The notes: a model not told the origin generated them from the sequence alone. A stretch of 64,000 bases of DNA from Rhodopirellula sp. P2 (GCF_028768465.1 NZ_CP118225.1:4073001-4137000), one strand, 5' to 3'. Shown: positions 17,420 through 27,812, numbered from the stretch's first letter. Program-made: numbers and translations.

Positions 17420-20017
17420 TTAGGGGGCTGATTGGTTGGTCAACTGAGCGCCTTGGTCGAGTCGTTCAACCATCCACGCCAGGTAGCGTTCCCAGCCCGC
17501 TCGGTCGTAACGCGTGACCTGGTCGAATTCGTCGTCCCACTGGGCACCAATTCGGCTGAGAACCACATCCGCTTGGCGAATCAACAGGTCCGCTTCGCGA
17601 ACTCGCCCAATCTTTCGCATCATTTGTGACTGCCCCAGGAAGGCTTCCAGCGACGCCGGTTCGTTCATGTATCGAAGTGCCATGTCGCGGTAGGCGTCGG
17701 CTGCCTCGGCGAACCGGTTCATGTCCCGCAGTGTGTCTGCTTGGCCAATCAGTGCATTGCGAAGCAGGGCCCGTTGCTTGTCGCTCAGGTCGCTGTCTCG
17801 CTGCTGGTTCTGCAGGTAGTTCGCCAGCATCGCAAACTGGTCGAGCGCCGCTTGTCGGCGAGAGTTCGCCTTTTGGCTCAGCCCCCGCCTGGCGGTGTCT
17901 TGAAGCTCCGTTGATGTCAGTTCAATCTCCGGCAGTTCTGTTGCGAGCAAGTGCCCGCGGGCGAGTGAGTAGGCGGCCGTTTGGGTTCGTGGTTCGGGCC
18001 AGTATCGTTGGACCGCTTCGTCCAGTCGCCGCATCGCCTGTTCCAGTGTGGGGCGAGTCTCTCGCAGTGCTTCGATCCGTTTGTCCCGGTCCAGTTCACG
18101 AGCTTTCAGTGTTTGTGACAGGCTTTCTGCGAATAGCATTTCGCCGAGCGTCAACAAGGAATCTCGCCAGGCCGGGCTTTGTGGCGTCAGCTGCCCATCG
18201 TTGAGGTTCGCTTCCAGCCATTCTCTTGCTCGTTGTCGGTCACCCAGGTCCGCGGCAGCTTGAGCGGCCAGCAGCCGAGCGTCGTACCGCATCGGGTCGC
18301 GTTCGTATTCGATGATGCAGGTCTGCAGCGATGCGATTGCGGCTTTGGGATTGCCGTCCGCCAGGAGCGCACGTCCGTGGGCGACCAGGGCGCGTGGGAT
18401 TCGTCCACGGTCTTCGTATCGCAAGTAGTCTTCGAGCAACGCGGCGCTGCGTGAAAAGTGCCGGCCCTTCTGGTAGGACTCGATTGCCAGCCACAGGGTC
18501 GAGACGTATTCGTCGGTGTCAAATTGTTCCTTCGCGGCAGCGGCGTAGGCGTCTCCCGCGCTGCGAAAACGTTCGCGAGCCAGTTCCGATGCCTCTCGAG
18601 AAAGTTCTCCGCCCGGTCCCATGCCGGCTTCCAGTGTGGCTTCGCCCCAATCCCGGTAGGCCATCCCGGCTTGGCTGTAGGAACTTGCCAGTCCCAGCAC
18701 CGGAGCGGTGACGGTCGCGGTGTCGGCCGCTGGTGAGTATTGGCCTGCACCTCTCAGCATCGCGATGGCATCAATGATTCGTTGGGTGACGCTTTCCCTC
18801 GCTATCTCAGGGAAGTCCAGGTATTGGCTCTGGCCGATTTCTCGCACCAGGTACCGCGCGGTTTGCACCACGTCATCGCCCATCGCGCGACTGGCTAGCA
18901 ATTCCATCTCTGAGATGCCGCCCTCCAGGCCGCGGGCGTCGAAGGGGCGTTGCTGCCGAGTTTGAGTGAGTCGTGCGAGTGCCAGATCGGGATCGTTGAG
19001 CAGCAGGTAGGATTGTGCCACCAACAGGCGTGCGCTGCCGGCGACCTTGGGGTCGGCTTCGCGTTGCAGTTGATCCAACACGCGAATCACGTCTTTGAGC
19101 TCGGCTTGGGAATCTTCCGGCAGGGCTCGGTCAGCCACGATTGGAATTCCCGCGATGATTTTCGCGGAGATTGAGTTCGGGAGGGTGTCGATGATCCGGC
19201 CGACTCGAGCCACTCCACGTTGCAGGCTCAGTTGATCCTGCAATTGCATCGCCCACGGCTTTTGCAATGCAAGGTCTTCTGCGATGTCTTCTTCCACGCG
19301 AGCGATCACGGGGAGTGCGTCGTCGTGTCGTCTGAGTTGATTGAGGAGTTCAATCCGTAGGATCTCGGCTTCGCTTCGGCGGCGATTGTCCAGCCCGGAT
19401 TCATTCAGGTGAGCGACAATGGTCCGCAAGGCTTCGTCGGGTTTGGCTGAGATGGAGGACGCCAGTGAACGGGCGAGCAAGGGCAGCAGTTCCCCACGCA
19501 AGGTCAGGTCAATGTCAACGGCTTGCTTCAAGTGCTTGGCAGCTTGCTCATGACGCCCGATCGCGTTCAGGGTTCCGCCCAGCATTTGGTGTCCCTCGGC
19601 GTCTCGCCCTTCGGGGAAGCCCAGGGAATGGGCTCGCTGCAAGTAGGGCAGTGCCTTCTCCATTTGTTCTTGGCGATCCCGAAGCGAAACCGCTTGGTTG
19701 GCTCGCGCGTAGGTTCCCGCGCCGATCAGAAATTGCTGCATCGGGTACAGCTTTCTTTCGTCTTCGTTCTTTTCGTTCAACTTGGCACGCGCCGCCAGAT
19801 CGCCGGCCACGATGACATTTCCGGCGACGTATTGGGCGGATGCGAGGTTCAGCGTTTGCGGGGCATCGATCTCTCGCCCGCCCGCCACAATTGAGAACAT
19901 GTAGGCGAAGCCGACCATCGTGAACATCGTCACGAACGCCAGCGAGGCAACCGTGGTCTTGGACCGGCTGCTTGGCGGATTCGCGTCTTGTGTATCGGTT
20001 TCGTCAGGTTTAGCCAC
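17420..20017 (-). CDS. Large TPR-repeat membrane-anchored protein
   Basis: The start is set at GTG 20017 (VAKPDETDTQ) because AGGTGA precedes it at the right distance; the open frame continues to a TTG at 20053. The product has about 865 residues: a short polar cytoplasmic N-terminus, one membrane segment (VASLAFVTMFTMVGFAYMFSIV, about residues 22-43), then a long all-helical region of tetratricopeptide-like repeats, e.g. 'YLQRAHSLGFPEGRDAEGHQMLGGTLNAIGRHEQAAKHLKQAVDI' and 'ALIGQADTLRDMNRFAEAADAYRDMALRY'. It is likely exposed outside the cytoplasmic membrane as a scaffold. Partners unknown. Confidence 0.85.
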   Translation of the reverse strand: MAKPDETDTQDANPPSSRSKTTVASLAFVTMFTMVGFAYMFSIVAGGREIDAPQTLNLASAQYVAGNVIVAGDLAARAKLNEKNEDERKLYPMQQFLIGAGTYARANQAVSLRDRQEQMEKALPYLQRAHSLGFPEGRDAEGHQMLGGTLNAIGRHEQAAKHLKQAVDIDLTLRGELLPLLARSLASSISAKPDEALRTIVAHLNESGLDNRRRSEAEILRIELLNQLRRHDDALPVIARVEEDIAEDLALQKPWAMQLQDQLSLQRGVARVGRIIDTLPNSISAKIIAGIPIVADRALPEDSQAELKDVIRVLDQLQREADPKVAGSARLLVAQSYLLLNDPDLALARLTQTRQQRPFDARGLEGGISEMELLASRAMGDDVVQTARYLVREIGQSQYLDFPEIARESVTQRIIDAIAMLRGAGQYSPAADTATVTAPVLGLASSYSQAGMAYRDWGEATLEAGMGPGGELSREASELARERFRSAGDAYAAAAKEQFDTDEYVSTLWLAIESYQKGRHFSRSAALLEDYLRYEDRGRIPRALVAHGRALLADGNPKAAIASLQTCIIEYERDPMRYDARLLAAQAAADLGDRQRAREWLEANLNDGQLTPQSPAWRDSLLTLGEMLFAESLSQTLKARELDRDKRIEALRETRPTLEQAMRRLDEAVQRYWPEPRTQTAAYSLARGHLLATELPEIELTSTELQDTARRGLSQKANSRRQAALDQFAMLANYLQNQQRDSDLSDKQRALLRNALIGQADTLRDMNRFAEAADAYRDMALRYMNEPASLEAFLGQSQMMRKIGRVREADLLIRQADVVLSRIGAQWDDEFDQVTRYDRAGWERYLAWMVERLDQGAQLTNQSAP

Positions 20018-20738
20018 AATGTCACCTCGATCGGGAACCTTTCGCGATACCAAAATCGACGGCTTCGTCGCAACCTCGGCGTCCGCGTGCCGCTTGTTTC
20101 ACGGTCGGCTCTGGGCAGCTTGGAGCGGATTGCCAAATCAGGTGGCGGGAATCACGCGTTTCGCCCTCGACCTGTCAGCCGTTCGGTCACGTTCCCACGC
20201 GATGGGAGAGTCGAATAGGCGAATGAGGGGGCCTTGCGGCGGGTTCAGAATGAGCGGCCAGGGCGACGCAGAAAAATAGTTGGTGAAAAGATGGCTGCCA
20301 GCTGTCTTAGAACGGATGTCGCATCGACATCATTGCGAACAGCCTGCCGCTGACTCTCATTCATCATCGACAGGGCGAGAGCTACCGGCGTCCCCACCAA
20401 AGGAATGTTCAGATATCACCTGATTGAAATGGACGCTGAAAACTCAGCGGGGCGGATCGTTCCTTTGCAGACAATCTAAAGGTCCACTGTTTCGCTCGGA
20501 TCCGTGAGAAGGACAGTTGAGTGCTCTGACATCATGGGGATGCGGCTTGGCGCACTCAAGGGTGCGGAACTGTCGATTGGAGGCGTTGGATTGGGCGCCT
20601 GGTCTCCCTTCACTCGATGGCTTGTCGCATATCTCTTCTATGGCGTCGCAATCTCTCGGGGCAATCTTCTCTTCAATCATTAATCTCCGACTGTTTTCTT
20701 TTCTTATCTTGTCTTGTCTTGAATCGATTGGAGTTGTG
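20018..20738. other. Divergent intergenic region, nothing recognised
   Basis: This 721-base stretch lies between the TPR gene (minus) and the DUF1559 gene (plus). I see no convincing gene: the in-frame extension upstream of the DUF1559 start lacks conserved sequence and the minus-strand frames look random. Promoters for both neighbours are expected here. Confidence 0.4.
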
Positions 20739-21974
20739 ATGCGAATTGCGTCTCGGAAGATCCACCCTGGTTTCACCTTGGTAGAGTTGTTGGTTGTCAT
20801 CGCCATCATTGGTGTTCTTGTTGGGCTGCTCTTGCCCGCCGTTCAGGCTGCTCGGGAAGCAGCCCGGCGAATGAGTTGCAGCAATAACTTCAAGCAAATC
20901 GGCTTGGCGATGCACAACTACCACTCGGCTTACAAGCAACTTCCCGAACATCAAGGTGGAACCCACGGCACAGGGACGAACGCCTGGTCGGCAGCAACCG
21001 GGAACAACCGCTTGGACCTGTCTTGCTTGGTCGGTTTGACACCCTTCTTCGAACAACAAGGTTTGTGGGAACAGATCAGCAACCCATACCAAGTGACTGA
21101 AGGCACCTCGGGCATTGGCAACATCTACGCCCCGATGGGACCTTGGCCTGGCCGTCCACTCAACGCGGCAACCAATGCAGCGGGTGGCTTTTATGGGCCA
21201 TGGATGACCAGCCTTCCGATGCTTCGTTGCCCCAGCGATCCCGGCGTCGGATTGCCTGGACAAGGGCGGACAAACTACGGTCCCAGCCTCGGTGATTCCA
21301 CCGACACGACTTGGGGCGGTTACCGCAACCGAACCAACGGCGTTGCAACGACCAACTCGTCTTACCAGTCTCGCGTCCGCGCTTCACAGCGTGGGTTCTT
21401 CCGCAACCAACAAAAGAGCGCCTTTCGCGATATCTTGGATGGTCTCTCAAACACCATTGCCTTTGGTGAAATCGTGACCGACTTGGGTGACAACGACACA
21501 CGAACCAAAGCGGTTGATGCGGCGGTCAATCTGCTCAACATCGGCGGCAACACTTCGTGCGAGCAATTTGTTGATCCTGAACGCCCCCAGTTTTGGCTCA
21601 GTTCCGCACCCAAGGTTGGTAGCAGCGAGCAAACACGGGGGATGAAGTGGGCCTATGGCAGTCCTGTTAGCCAGCAAGTCTTCACGATCCTGACGCCCAA
21701 CTCACCGTTGTGCATCAACAACACCAACATTGTTTCGATCGCGACATGCCCCATGGGAAGTCGCCACCAAGGTGGATGCCACGTGTTGATGGGAGACGGT
21801 GCTGTCAAATTCATCACGGACTCAATCGATGCTGGCAACGCGAACCGCGGTCAAGTCGGCGCACACGCCCAGCACAATGATCCAGAATCCGTTCCCGGAG
21901 CGGAAAGCCCCTACGGTTTGTGGGGTGCACTCGGCACTCGCAGTTCCAAAGAAATCATCTCAGGAGAATTTTGA
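20739..21974 (+). CDS. DUF1559 pseudopilin-like protein
   Basis: ATG at 20739 follows GGAG and gives [44 protein letters not shown], a prepilin-type N-terminus: cleavage after Gly, Phe at +1, Glu at +5 and a hydrophobic helix. The 411-residue protein continues with the DUF1559 (SBP_bac_10) domain, including [24 protein letters not shown]. It ends with the typical HxnDG region ([19 protein letters not shown]). This family is hugely expanded in planctomycetes and is probably exported by a type II/IV-pilus-like machine; its exact role is unknown. A small lipoprotein gene follows after four bases. Confidence 0.93.
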   Translation: MRIASRKIHPGFTLVELLVVIAIIGVLVGLLLPAVQAAREAARRMSCSNNFKQIGLAMHNYHSAYKQLPEHQGGTHGTGTNAWSAATGNNRLDLSCLVGLTPFFEQQGLWEQISNPYQVTEGTSGIGNIYAPMGPWPGRPLNAATNAAGGFYGPWMTSLPMLRCPSDPGVGLPGQGRTNYGPSLGDSTDTTWGGYRNRTNGVATTNSSYQSRVRASQRGFFRNQQKSAFRDILDGLSNTIAFGEIVTDLGDNDTRTKAVDAAVNLLNIGGNTSCEQFVDPERPQFWLSSAPKVGSSEQTRGMKWAYGSPVSQQVFTILTPNSPLCINNTNIVSIATCPMGSRHQGGCHVLMGDGAVKFITDSIDAGNANRGQVGAHAQHNDPESVPGAESPYGLWGALGTRSSKEIISGEF

Positions 21975-21978
21975 TCCC

Positions 21979-22161
21979 ATGCGACTCAATCTGAAAAACG
22001 CGTTCGCTCTGACCTTCCTCGCTGTCCTCGCAACCACGGTCGGTTGTGGTGAAGCAGAGTCCGGTCCTTCCGCTGATCCGGACCAAATCCAGGAGTACTT
22101 GAACAACAATCCGGAAGCAGCCAACGCGGACATGAACCCGCCTGCAGATCCGCAGATGTAG
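21979..22161 (+). CDS. Small lipoprotein linked to DUF1559 gene
   Basis: This 60-residue protein has a signal ending in a TVGC lipobox (Cys23). The short acidic, Asn/Pro-rich mature part (EAESGPSADPDQIQEYLNNNPEAANADMNPPADPQM) has no domain. AGGAG at 21962-21966 serves as ribosome site, overlapping the end of the DUF1559 gene. Such small lipoproteins behind DUF1559 genes recur in planctomycetes; their role is unknown. Confidence 0.8.
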   Translation: MRLNLKNAFALTFLAVLATTVGCGEAESGPSADPDQIQEYLNNNPEAANADMNPPADPQM

Positions 22162-22179
22162 ATCCATTGCATTGCCTGA

Positions 22180-22201
22180 CGCCGGCAGCACGCTGCCGGC
22201 G
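22180..22201 (+). terminator. Hairpin downstream of DUF1559/lipoprotein operon
   Basis: The perfect stem cGCCGGCAG/CTGCCGGCg with a four-base loop starts about 20 bases after the lipoprotein stop and is followed by a short T-rich stretch (cttgtttttc) about ten bases later. It is likely a terminator, although the T run is not immediate. Confidence 0.55.
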
Positions 22202-22246
22202 CCAGGTGTGCTTGTTTTTCGTCGCCCTGTGAGGCGACAAAGCTTC

Positions 22247-24646
22247 TCAGTTTTCCATTTTCAGTTCTGGAAGTGGTTCGCCGGCGGGCCAGAACAGGTA
22301 TCGGTCACCTTTTGCTGATTCCAACTGGATCGTGTTTGGCTTGGAAAGCTTGTCCTCAGTGAGCTCCTTCGCTGGCAGTTCGTTCTTGCACCACTGATAG
22401 TTGCCTGCAGGCAGGGCAACGTCAACGTTTCCATCATGGGTCGATTCGATCAGGACCCAGCGACCGTTGCCGTCTTCCATGCGTCCGCTGACCAGGTAGC
22501 CCCCCTCGCTTCGCAAGTGCCCGATCTGAACGTTGGGCCAAGCGGATGGCACAGCAGGGAAGATTGCCAGGCGTCCGTGGTGACTCTGCAGCATCATCTC
22601 CTGAATCGCAGTCGCTCCGTGAAGCGGGGTTTCCATCACCGGCAAACCAATTTCAGAATAGAACGTGTTCGGCCGAAGGTACGGCCGCAGCTGTTCCAAG
22701 AATTTCAGTGCGGAATCGCCGTCGCCGAGAAGCGATGCCATGCACGAACTGGCGGTGTAAGAGTACCCCGCGATGCCGCGCCCAAACGAGCGCCAGTGTC
22801 GGAGGCTGCGTTCGATCAGTGCCCGATCTTCCTTTGATTCGGGTGTGATCGTCCGCAACGGATAGATCGCCATCAAATGGGACCAATGGCGGTGACCATT
22901 TGTCAGCCAGACGTCGCGACCAATGGCTCGGCCGGTTTCGTTGGTCTGCACCTGGACCAAGTTGTCTGCGAGGTCACGCCAAACGGGGAGCAACGGTTCC
23001 TGGGCCGCTGACAAACCTTTCTCGTCGGCGAGTTCCAACAAACGGTGGATCCCCCAACGCAAGAAATCCAAGTCATAAGTGCAATCCTCCGCCAACCGGT
23101 ATTCGGGGCTGTACGTCTTGGGAAGATGCCATGTGCCACTGTCATCACGTTTCAAGAAATGCCGGTAGTAATTGACCGCTCGCTTGAGCAGCGGGTACAG
23201 CGTCTGGTCGCGAATCGATTCGTCGACCCAGTACCGGTATTCCAGGTCAACATTGTGCAGCGCCCACAGCAAATTCGCGCACTCAGCACCTATTTGGGGA
23301 TCCATCTTGGGACGCCCACCGGGCTGTCCGACATGCCCCACCAAATCCCATCCGGAGGAGGCTCGGCCCATTGCAGACGAGTCGTGTCGGTAGGGTTCGG
23401 CCACATTTTGAATCAGGTGTTCTTGGTTGTCGTGCAGCTTTTGGCGAAGCGCTGACACCGTGCCTCGACGGTTGGCCGTGTAGCCTCCCTGGTGAGAGAG
23501 TTGGGCGTTCAGATTCCACCAAGTCGCATTCCAAGCGGTGGGCTGCAACCAAGGTCCTTGGTTGTCGATGATCCAGCCCTGGTCACGTGTGGCACTGGCC
23601 AGTTTGTATTGCTGGATCCAATAAAAGGAATTCCAGAACGCGGATCCCGTGCTGAGAAAGCTCTGCGGGTAATCATTGTGCCACCAAGTTCGGTGCTGGT
23701 TGATCCAGGTTTCGTGATCAGCGGCAACGGCGGTCCGCACGGCATCGACCACTCGTTGGGCAGCATCTCCAGTGGGGAACGAATGCTGAACACTCAACCA
23801 CAGCCGCGTCCGACCGGCCTCATGTCGAGTGGTCCAGGCGACCGCTGTTTGGCCACCCGCTACCAGGTTTTGGATCACAAGCTCGATCCCGTCATCCGTT
23901 TTTGAGATCACAGGATCAGGATGTGGCACAGCGCGTTCTGCTTTGGCTCGAACGGCTCGCGGATTCTTTGGCGGTCGAGCCACGTAAACGAATTCGGAAT
24001 CCGCCAGTTCACCCTCCGCCTGCAATTCGCAATGGATCACCGGTGCGATGGCATGCGTGATGGCGGTCCATCTCGCGTTCCCATTCACGGAACGAATCGT
24101 CCCGGTTGCTTGAGCGTTCCACAACTCGACGCGGGTCGTGCCGCTGGCGATATCGGCCGGCAGTCGAAGTTCCAGATGCCCGATGAAGTGTCGCCCGCGA
24201 TTGAGGACCTCCACATGCTTTTCAGACAAGTCGTCTGCTTCCCAAGGCCGGTGATCGTGCGCGGCAGAGCAGCCGACATCAAATCGAATCGTGCGGTCGT
24301 CGAGTTGATAAACCAGCGTGCCCTGTTCCCCGTTGCCAGTGAACGGCGCTTCGTCCCAAGCACGCGGCATCGTGTCCCGACGCAAGTCACATGTGTCCAG
24401 GAATGCCGGCCAATCAACTTGTTCTGCCAGGGCGAAGGCGGGAATCGAATTGGAATTCGAGACCTGCCCACCAGTCTCTAACTGAACCGGTTGAGCCAGC
24501 ACGGCTTGGCTGCCCCCCAGACAAACCAGATAAACCAGGCCGGCCAGTCCCCATCGCGCAAGAGTGGTGAGCAGAGTTGGACGGCGACAAACGGTGCATG
24601 AAGTCATCGATGGCGACTGCGACTGGGGTGAGAAACGAGAGACCAT
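22247..24646 (-). CDS. GH95-like glycoside hydrolase (six-hairpin glycosidase superfamily)
   Basis: This exported protein of about 800 residues resembles GH95 alpha-L-fucosidase/galactosidase enzymes. An N-terminal beta domain (DEAPFTGNGEQGTLVYQLDDRTIRFDVGCSAAHDHRPWEA) is followed by an (alpha/alpha)6 barrel containing 'WNATWWNLNAQLSHQGGYTANR', NGHRHWSHLMAIYPLRTIT, 'ASSCMASLLGDGDSALKFLEQL' and GATAIQEMMLQSHHGRLAIFPAVPSAWPNV. A short beta domain closes the protein. The signal peptide is 'GLAGLVYLVCLGGSQAVLA'. Start is uncertain: ATG at 24646 or 24607, or GTG at 24676. The likely role is polysaccharide or oligosaccharide breakdown outside the cytoplasm; the exact sugar is not known. Confidence 0.78.
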   Translation of the reverse strand: MVSRFSPQSQSPSMTSCTVCRRPTLLTTLARWGLAGLVYLVCLGGSQAVLAQPVQLETGGQVSNSNSIPAFALAEQVDWPAFLDTCDLRRDTMPRAWDEAPFTGNGEQGTLVYQLDDRTIRFDVGCSAAHDHRPWEADDLSEKHVEVLNRGRHFIGHLELRLPADIASGTTRVELWNAQATGTIRSVNGNARWTAITHAIAPVIHCELQAEGELADSEFVYVARPPKNPRAVRAKAERAVPHPDPVISKTDDGIELVIQNLVAGGQTAVAWTTRHEAGRTRLWLSVQHSFPTGDAAQRVVDAVRTAVAADHETWINQHRTWWHNDYPQSFLSTGSAFWNSFYWIQQYKLASATRDQGWIIDNQGPWLQPTAWNATWWNLNAQLSHQGGYTANRRGTVSALRQKLHDNQEHLIQNVAEPYRHDSSAMGRASSGWDLVGHVGQPGGRPKMDPQIGAECANLLWALHNVDLEYRYWVDESIRDQTLYPLLKRAVNYYRHFLKRDDSGTWHLPKTYSPEYRLAEDCTYDLDFLRWGIHRLLELADEKGLSAAQEPLLPVWRDLADNLVQVQTNETGRAIGRDVWLTNGHRHWSHLMAIYPLRTITPESKEDRALIERSLRHWRSFGRGIAGYSYTASSCMASLLGDGDSALKFLEQLRPYLRPNTFYSEIGLPVMETPLHGATAIQEMMLQSHHGRLAIFPAVPSAWPNVQIGHLRSEGGYLVSGRMEDGNGRWVLIESTHDGNVDVALPAGNYQWCKNELPAKELTEDKLSKPNTIQLESAKGDRYLFWPAGEPLPELKMEN

Positions 24647-24763
24647 GACTCTAAGCAATGGTGGGCTCCGAGTCACGATCCGGCTCGCTCGTCCTTCTCA
24701 TCGCAAAATCACAGAAAGGAGGTGCGATCGCTTGCCTGGTCGACGCAAATCGTTCTTGCAATC

Positions 24764-25731
24764 TCAGTCCTCTTTGTCGGCGAAGCGATCCAGCAAGTAG
24801 GATTCCACTGAGGTGTGAGGCACATCGGCTCCCTTGTGGAACAGTTCGCACTCGACGCCCGCTGCTTCCAGTCGCTCCTGCAACTGGATGCCAAAGTTGG
24901 ATGTGTGCGTCGGGTCGCCTTGCTTCTCACCCAGTTTGGGCACGTCGCTGTAAAACATGTAGATCGGAGGATCATCGGGCGAGACATGTTCGATCGGAGA
25001 GTAGGCTTTGATCCACGGGAGGATCTCTTCTCTGGCGGCCAGGAACTTCGCGAACTGAGCGGGCTTTTTGTCACCCGTTTTCGCGAAACGGCCAAACGCA
25101 TGACCGCCGTACCAACTGTTGGGCGTCCACTCCCGCATCTGCTTTGGATCGAGGGTGGTTTGAGGGCGGATCACTGCGGCCCCATCAACCGTGTCGACTG
25201 TTGTGCAATCGGATCCTCACTGCTGGGATCTTTCATGTCGTCATGCAGGGCCAACCACAGCGACGTGCAGGCACCCGCGGATCCTCCCACGGCGATCATT
25301 CGGTCCGGATCGATGCCAAAGCGTTTCGAGTGATGGCGAACATATTGCAATGCTCGAGCGCAGTCGGACATCGGTGCCTTGACAGGTGGTTCGACTCGCT
25401 CTGCCAATGCGTCTTGGATGTATCGATACTGCACGGAAATCACGGTGATCCCCGAGTCCAATAACTGCGGCAGCATGCCCATCAAATTCGCGTCGGTCTG
25501 CGATCCGCCGCGCCATCCTCCCCCGTGAATGTAAAACACACACGGGCTGGGCCGATCCGATGCCTCGGTGGGCGTCCAATACATCAGTCGCTGCTTGCGA
25601 TGGTCTCCGTACGAGATCCCTGATTCGGTGGGTTCAGGTGAGACGACTTCCTTCGGGGGTTGCGCGGCAGCAAGTCCCGTCAGGCAGATTGCGAAGCAAC
25701 CCGTTCGAAGGATCATTTGAGCGGAATGCAT
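24764..25731 (-). pseudogene. Alpha/beta hydrolase (esterase/lipase) split by a one-base frameshift
   Basis: Two frames together encode one exported carboxylesterase-like hydrolase. The 5' part (25731 to 25171) has a signal peptide, the oxyanion-hole HGGGW and the nucleophile motif GGSAGAC, then ends 'STRLMGPQ-stop'. The 3' part (25174 to 24764) carries the region with the catalytic Asp (SPDDPPIYMFYSDVP) and the catalytic His (ADVPHTSVESYL). At the junction the reading would be continuous as STRLMGAAVIRPQTTLDP if one base were added in the GGGGCC run at about 25172-25177. Start at 25731 gives MHSAQMILRTGCFAICLTGLAAAQP. Either a true recent frameshift or an error in the sequence; a four-base ATGA overlap makes split expression conceivable. 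Confidence 0.8.
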
Positions 25732-25853
25732 TTTTGTTTGCGGTTGATTGGGGCAGTGCGGTTGCTGGAGAGGGGGGGGCTTTGTTGTAGCGAAACCAAC
25801 CTTTCGATGCATTGGGTTCTGTGTGAACGGAGCGTTTCACGCCAACTCAACGT

Positions 25854-26861
25854 TCACGGTTTGACCACGGGCGATAAAGAAAGATTGCGATACGACACAT
25901 TGGTGTGGTCGCCCTGCAAGTAAATTGGTCCGGGCTCATCCGGGTTCGTGTGGATCGCACCCGCGGTCGGTCGAGAAATCGGTTGATTGTCGATGACCTT
26001 CTCACCGTTCAGCACCACGGTCACGTGACGGTCCACCAAAGTGATGTCGTACGTTTGCCACTCGCCTCCAGCTCGCCCCGCGTTCTTCGAAGGTGGGATC
26101 TCACCGAAGATCGCGCCGACACCCTGGATCCCTTGCATCCGACTGTCACGGTCCACCACTTGAGCCTCGTACATGCCTCGCAAGTAGACCCCGCTGTTGC
26201 GTTGTGGCCCAACGAGAAATTCAAGGTGCAACCAGAAGTCCTCAAACGATGCTTCTGTCTTCAAATTGGCGTGGTCACCGGTCGCACTGAAATCGGTCTT
26301 CGGCGTGTTGTTCTGCAGCACACCATCGACCACCGACCAACCATTCTTCTTGTCCGGCTCATGAGTCTTCCAACCGGACAGGTCCTTTCCATTGAACAAG
26401 CTGATCGGGTGCGCGAACTGAACCTCGGAAAGGTCCGGACGCTCCGCAGGCATGGCAGAGATCTTCGTTCCCGTAAAGTTCACGCGTTCTGGTTCCCGAT
26501 TGGCACGTGTTCTCACCATCACACCATCCAACTCACCGTTCACCAATCCGACGTTCACACGGGTCGTGCTCACGCGTTTGCCTTTTGACTTCTTGACCAT
26601 CTCAAATTGGACACGTCCGTCGATCACTTCGACATTGCGGTATGGCCCCGCCGAGCCAACATAAATCCGCAACGACACAACCGGCTTGCCAGCCTGCTCT
26701 TCCACTCTCATCCAAGCCGGTTCCCCGGTGGACAGGTCCAGCGACCAATCACCAAGCAACCCCGATGAAACCGATTCGCCGTGAACCGCCCCCACGAGGA
26801 ATGTCGCGAGGCCAAAGAACACGACCACGCCGGTCAAACGAGCACCAGAAAGAAGCTTCAT
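25854..26861 (-). CDS. DUF1080 (3-keto-disaccharide hydrolase-type) exported protein
   Basis: Start at 26861 (MKLLSGARLTGVVVFFGLATFLVGAVHG) gives a signal peptide. The C-terminal 190 residues are a DUF1080 concanavalin-like domain: SLFNGKDLSGWKTHEPDKKNGWSVVDGVLQ, FEDFWLHLEFLVGPQRNSGVYLRGMYEAQVVD, GEWQTYDITLVDRHVTVVLNGEKV, 'GPIYLQGDHTNVSYRNL'. Some members hydrolyse 3-ketoglycosides. The N-terminal 130 residues form a separate beta-rich domain (LLGDWSLDLSTGEPAWMRVEEQAGKPVVSLRIYVGSAGPYRN) that I do not recognise. Periplasmic or surface location is expected. It follows the broken hydrolase and the glycosidase, together suggesting a sugar-degrading group. Confidence 0.88.
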   Translation of the reverse strand: MKLLSGARLTGVVVFFGLATFLVGAVHGESVSSGLLGDWSLDLSTGEPAWMRVEEQAGKPVVSLRIYVGSAGPYRNVEVIDGRVQFEMVKKSKGKRVSTTRVNVGLVNGELDGVMVRTRANREPERVNFTGTKISAMPAERPDLSEVQFAHPISLFNGKDLSGWKTHEPDKKNGWSVVDGVLQNNTPKTDFSATGDHANLKTEASFEDFWLHLEFLVGPQRNSGVYLRGMYEAQVVDRDSRMQGIQGVGAIFGEIPPSKNAGRAGGEWQTYDITLVDRHVTVVLNGEKVIDNQPISRPTAGAIHTNPDEPGPIYLQGDHTNVSYRNLSLSPVVKP

Positions 26862-27359
26862 CACGGTCTTGCAGAGTAAACGAGAGGAAAAGGAGAACGA
26901 GGGAGACGGAGGGCGATCGTCGTCGCGGCGAAACGCCGAACCGCGATCAAGGCGAAGGCAATGATAAGCAAAACCGGTCACCGGTATCGCCGAGAATCCG
27001 GTGCTTGAACAGATTTGCTCCAAGCCCCCGTGTTCAGTTCAAAGCGTCCGATTCCCCGATTCTCTTTTCTCGCGAGCGAAACAAGGGGGGCCTTTTCGTT
27101 GGCTCACGTCGAGCAGTGGAACGTTGGTGATCTTGGACGGGTGGATGTGCCGGCGCCTGCGGTGCGTCTCTGGAGCTGTTTGTCGTGGGCGAGGAACTGT
27201 GGGGCGGACTCGGCATGCGTCGGTCATGAGCGTTGACAAACGGCTGTTTATCTGTAGAGTGCAGGTAAATGGTTCGGTTGGTCTTTTTGTCGGCTTGTTT
27301 TCCAGGCAGACGGACGAGCTTGCATTCTCAAGTCGCGTGTTCCCGTTGGAGTCCTTTTC
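26862..27359. other. Divergent intergenic region with a sigma-70 promoter
   Basis: This 498-base gap separates the DUF1080 gene (minus) from the membrane protein at 27360 (plus). Apart from the promoter listed separately I see no gene. Confidence 0.4.
27233..27260 (+). promoter_or_regulatory. Sigma-70-type promoter
   Basis: A perfect TTGACA at 27233-27238 and TAGAGT at 27255-27260 are separated by 16 bases. It would start a transcript near 27267, about 90 bases before the membrane protein gene at 27360. Confidence 0.5.
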
Positions 27360-27812
27360 ATGAATCAACGCAGTGTTCGACTTCCGCGTCTCGCGTTGGT
27401 GACGCGGTTGCTGTTCGCAATCTTCCTGTTTGGGACGGGGATCATGACGATGGGCTTTGGTCTCAACGGGTACCCGGTCAGCGATCCACCGGATGATCTT
27501 GGCCGGTTCATGCTCGCGTTGGAGGAGACGGGCTATCTGATTTTTTGGGTCGGCTTTTTCAAAACGGTCGTGGGCGGCTTGATGTTCTTTCGCCGGACGG
27601 CCGCGCTGGCGATTCTGATGGCGCTACCCTACGCATTCAATATCCTGCTTTACGTGTCGTTCTTTGCTCATCAATACCTGTTGATTGGTCTGTTGGATTT
27701 CGGAGCGTGTGCGTTGCTCCTTCACTGCCACTTCGATTGGTATCGACCGATCTTCGCTGGTCCAACCATCGCCGCGAGTCTCGATTCGCAAGGTAACAGC
27801 GATGAGGTTTGA
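27360..27812 (+). CDS. Four-helix membrane protein (DoxX-like)
   Basis: This 150-residue protein has four membrane segments (LLFAIFLFGTGIMTMGFGLN, YLIFWVGFFKTVVGGLMFF, LAILMALPYAFNILLYVSFFA, LLIGLLDFGACALLLHCHF), a layout like DoxX-type quinone-related membrane proteins. The DoxX-family gene at 27923 follows directly, so the two form an operon. No catalytic motif is evident. Confidence 0.75.
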   Translation: MNQRSVRLPRLALVTRLLFAIFLFGTGIMTMGFGLNGYPVSDPPDDLGRFMLALEETGYLIFWVGFFKTVVGGLMFFRRTAALAILMALPYAFNILLYVSFFAHQYLLIGLLDFGACALLLHCHFDWYRPIFAGPTIAASLDSQGNSDEV

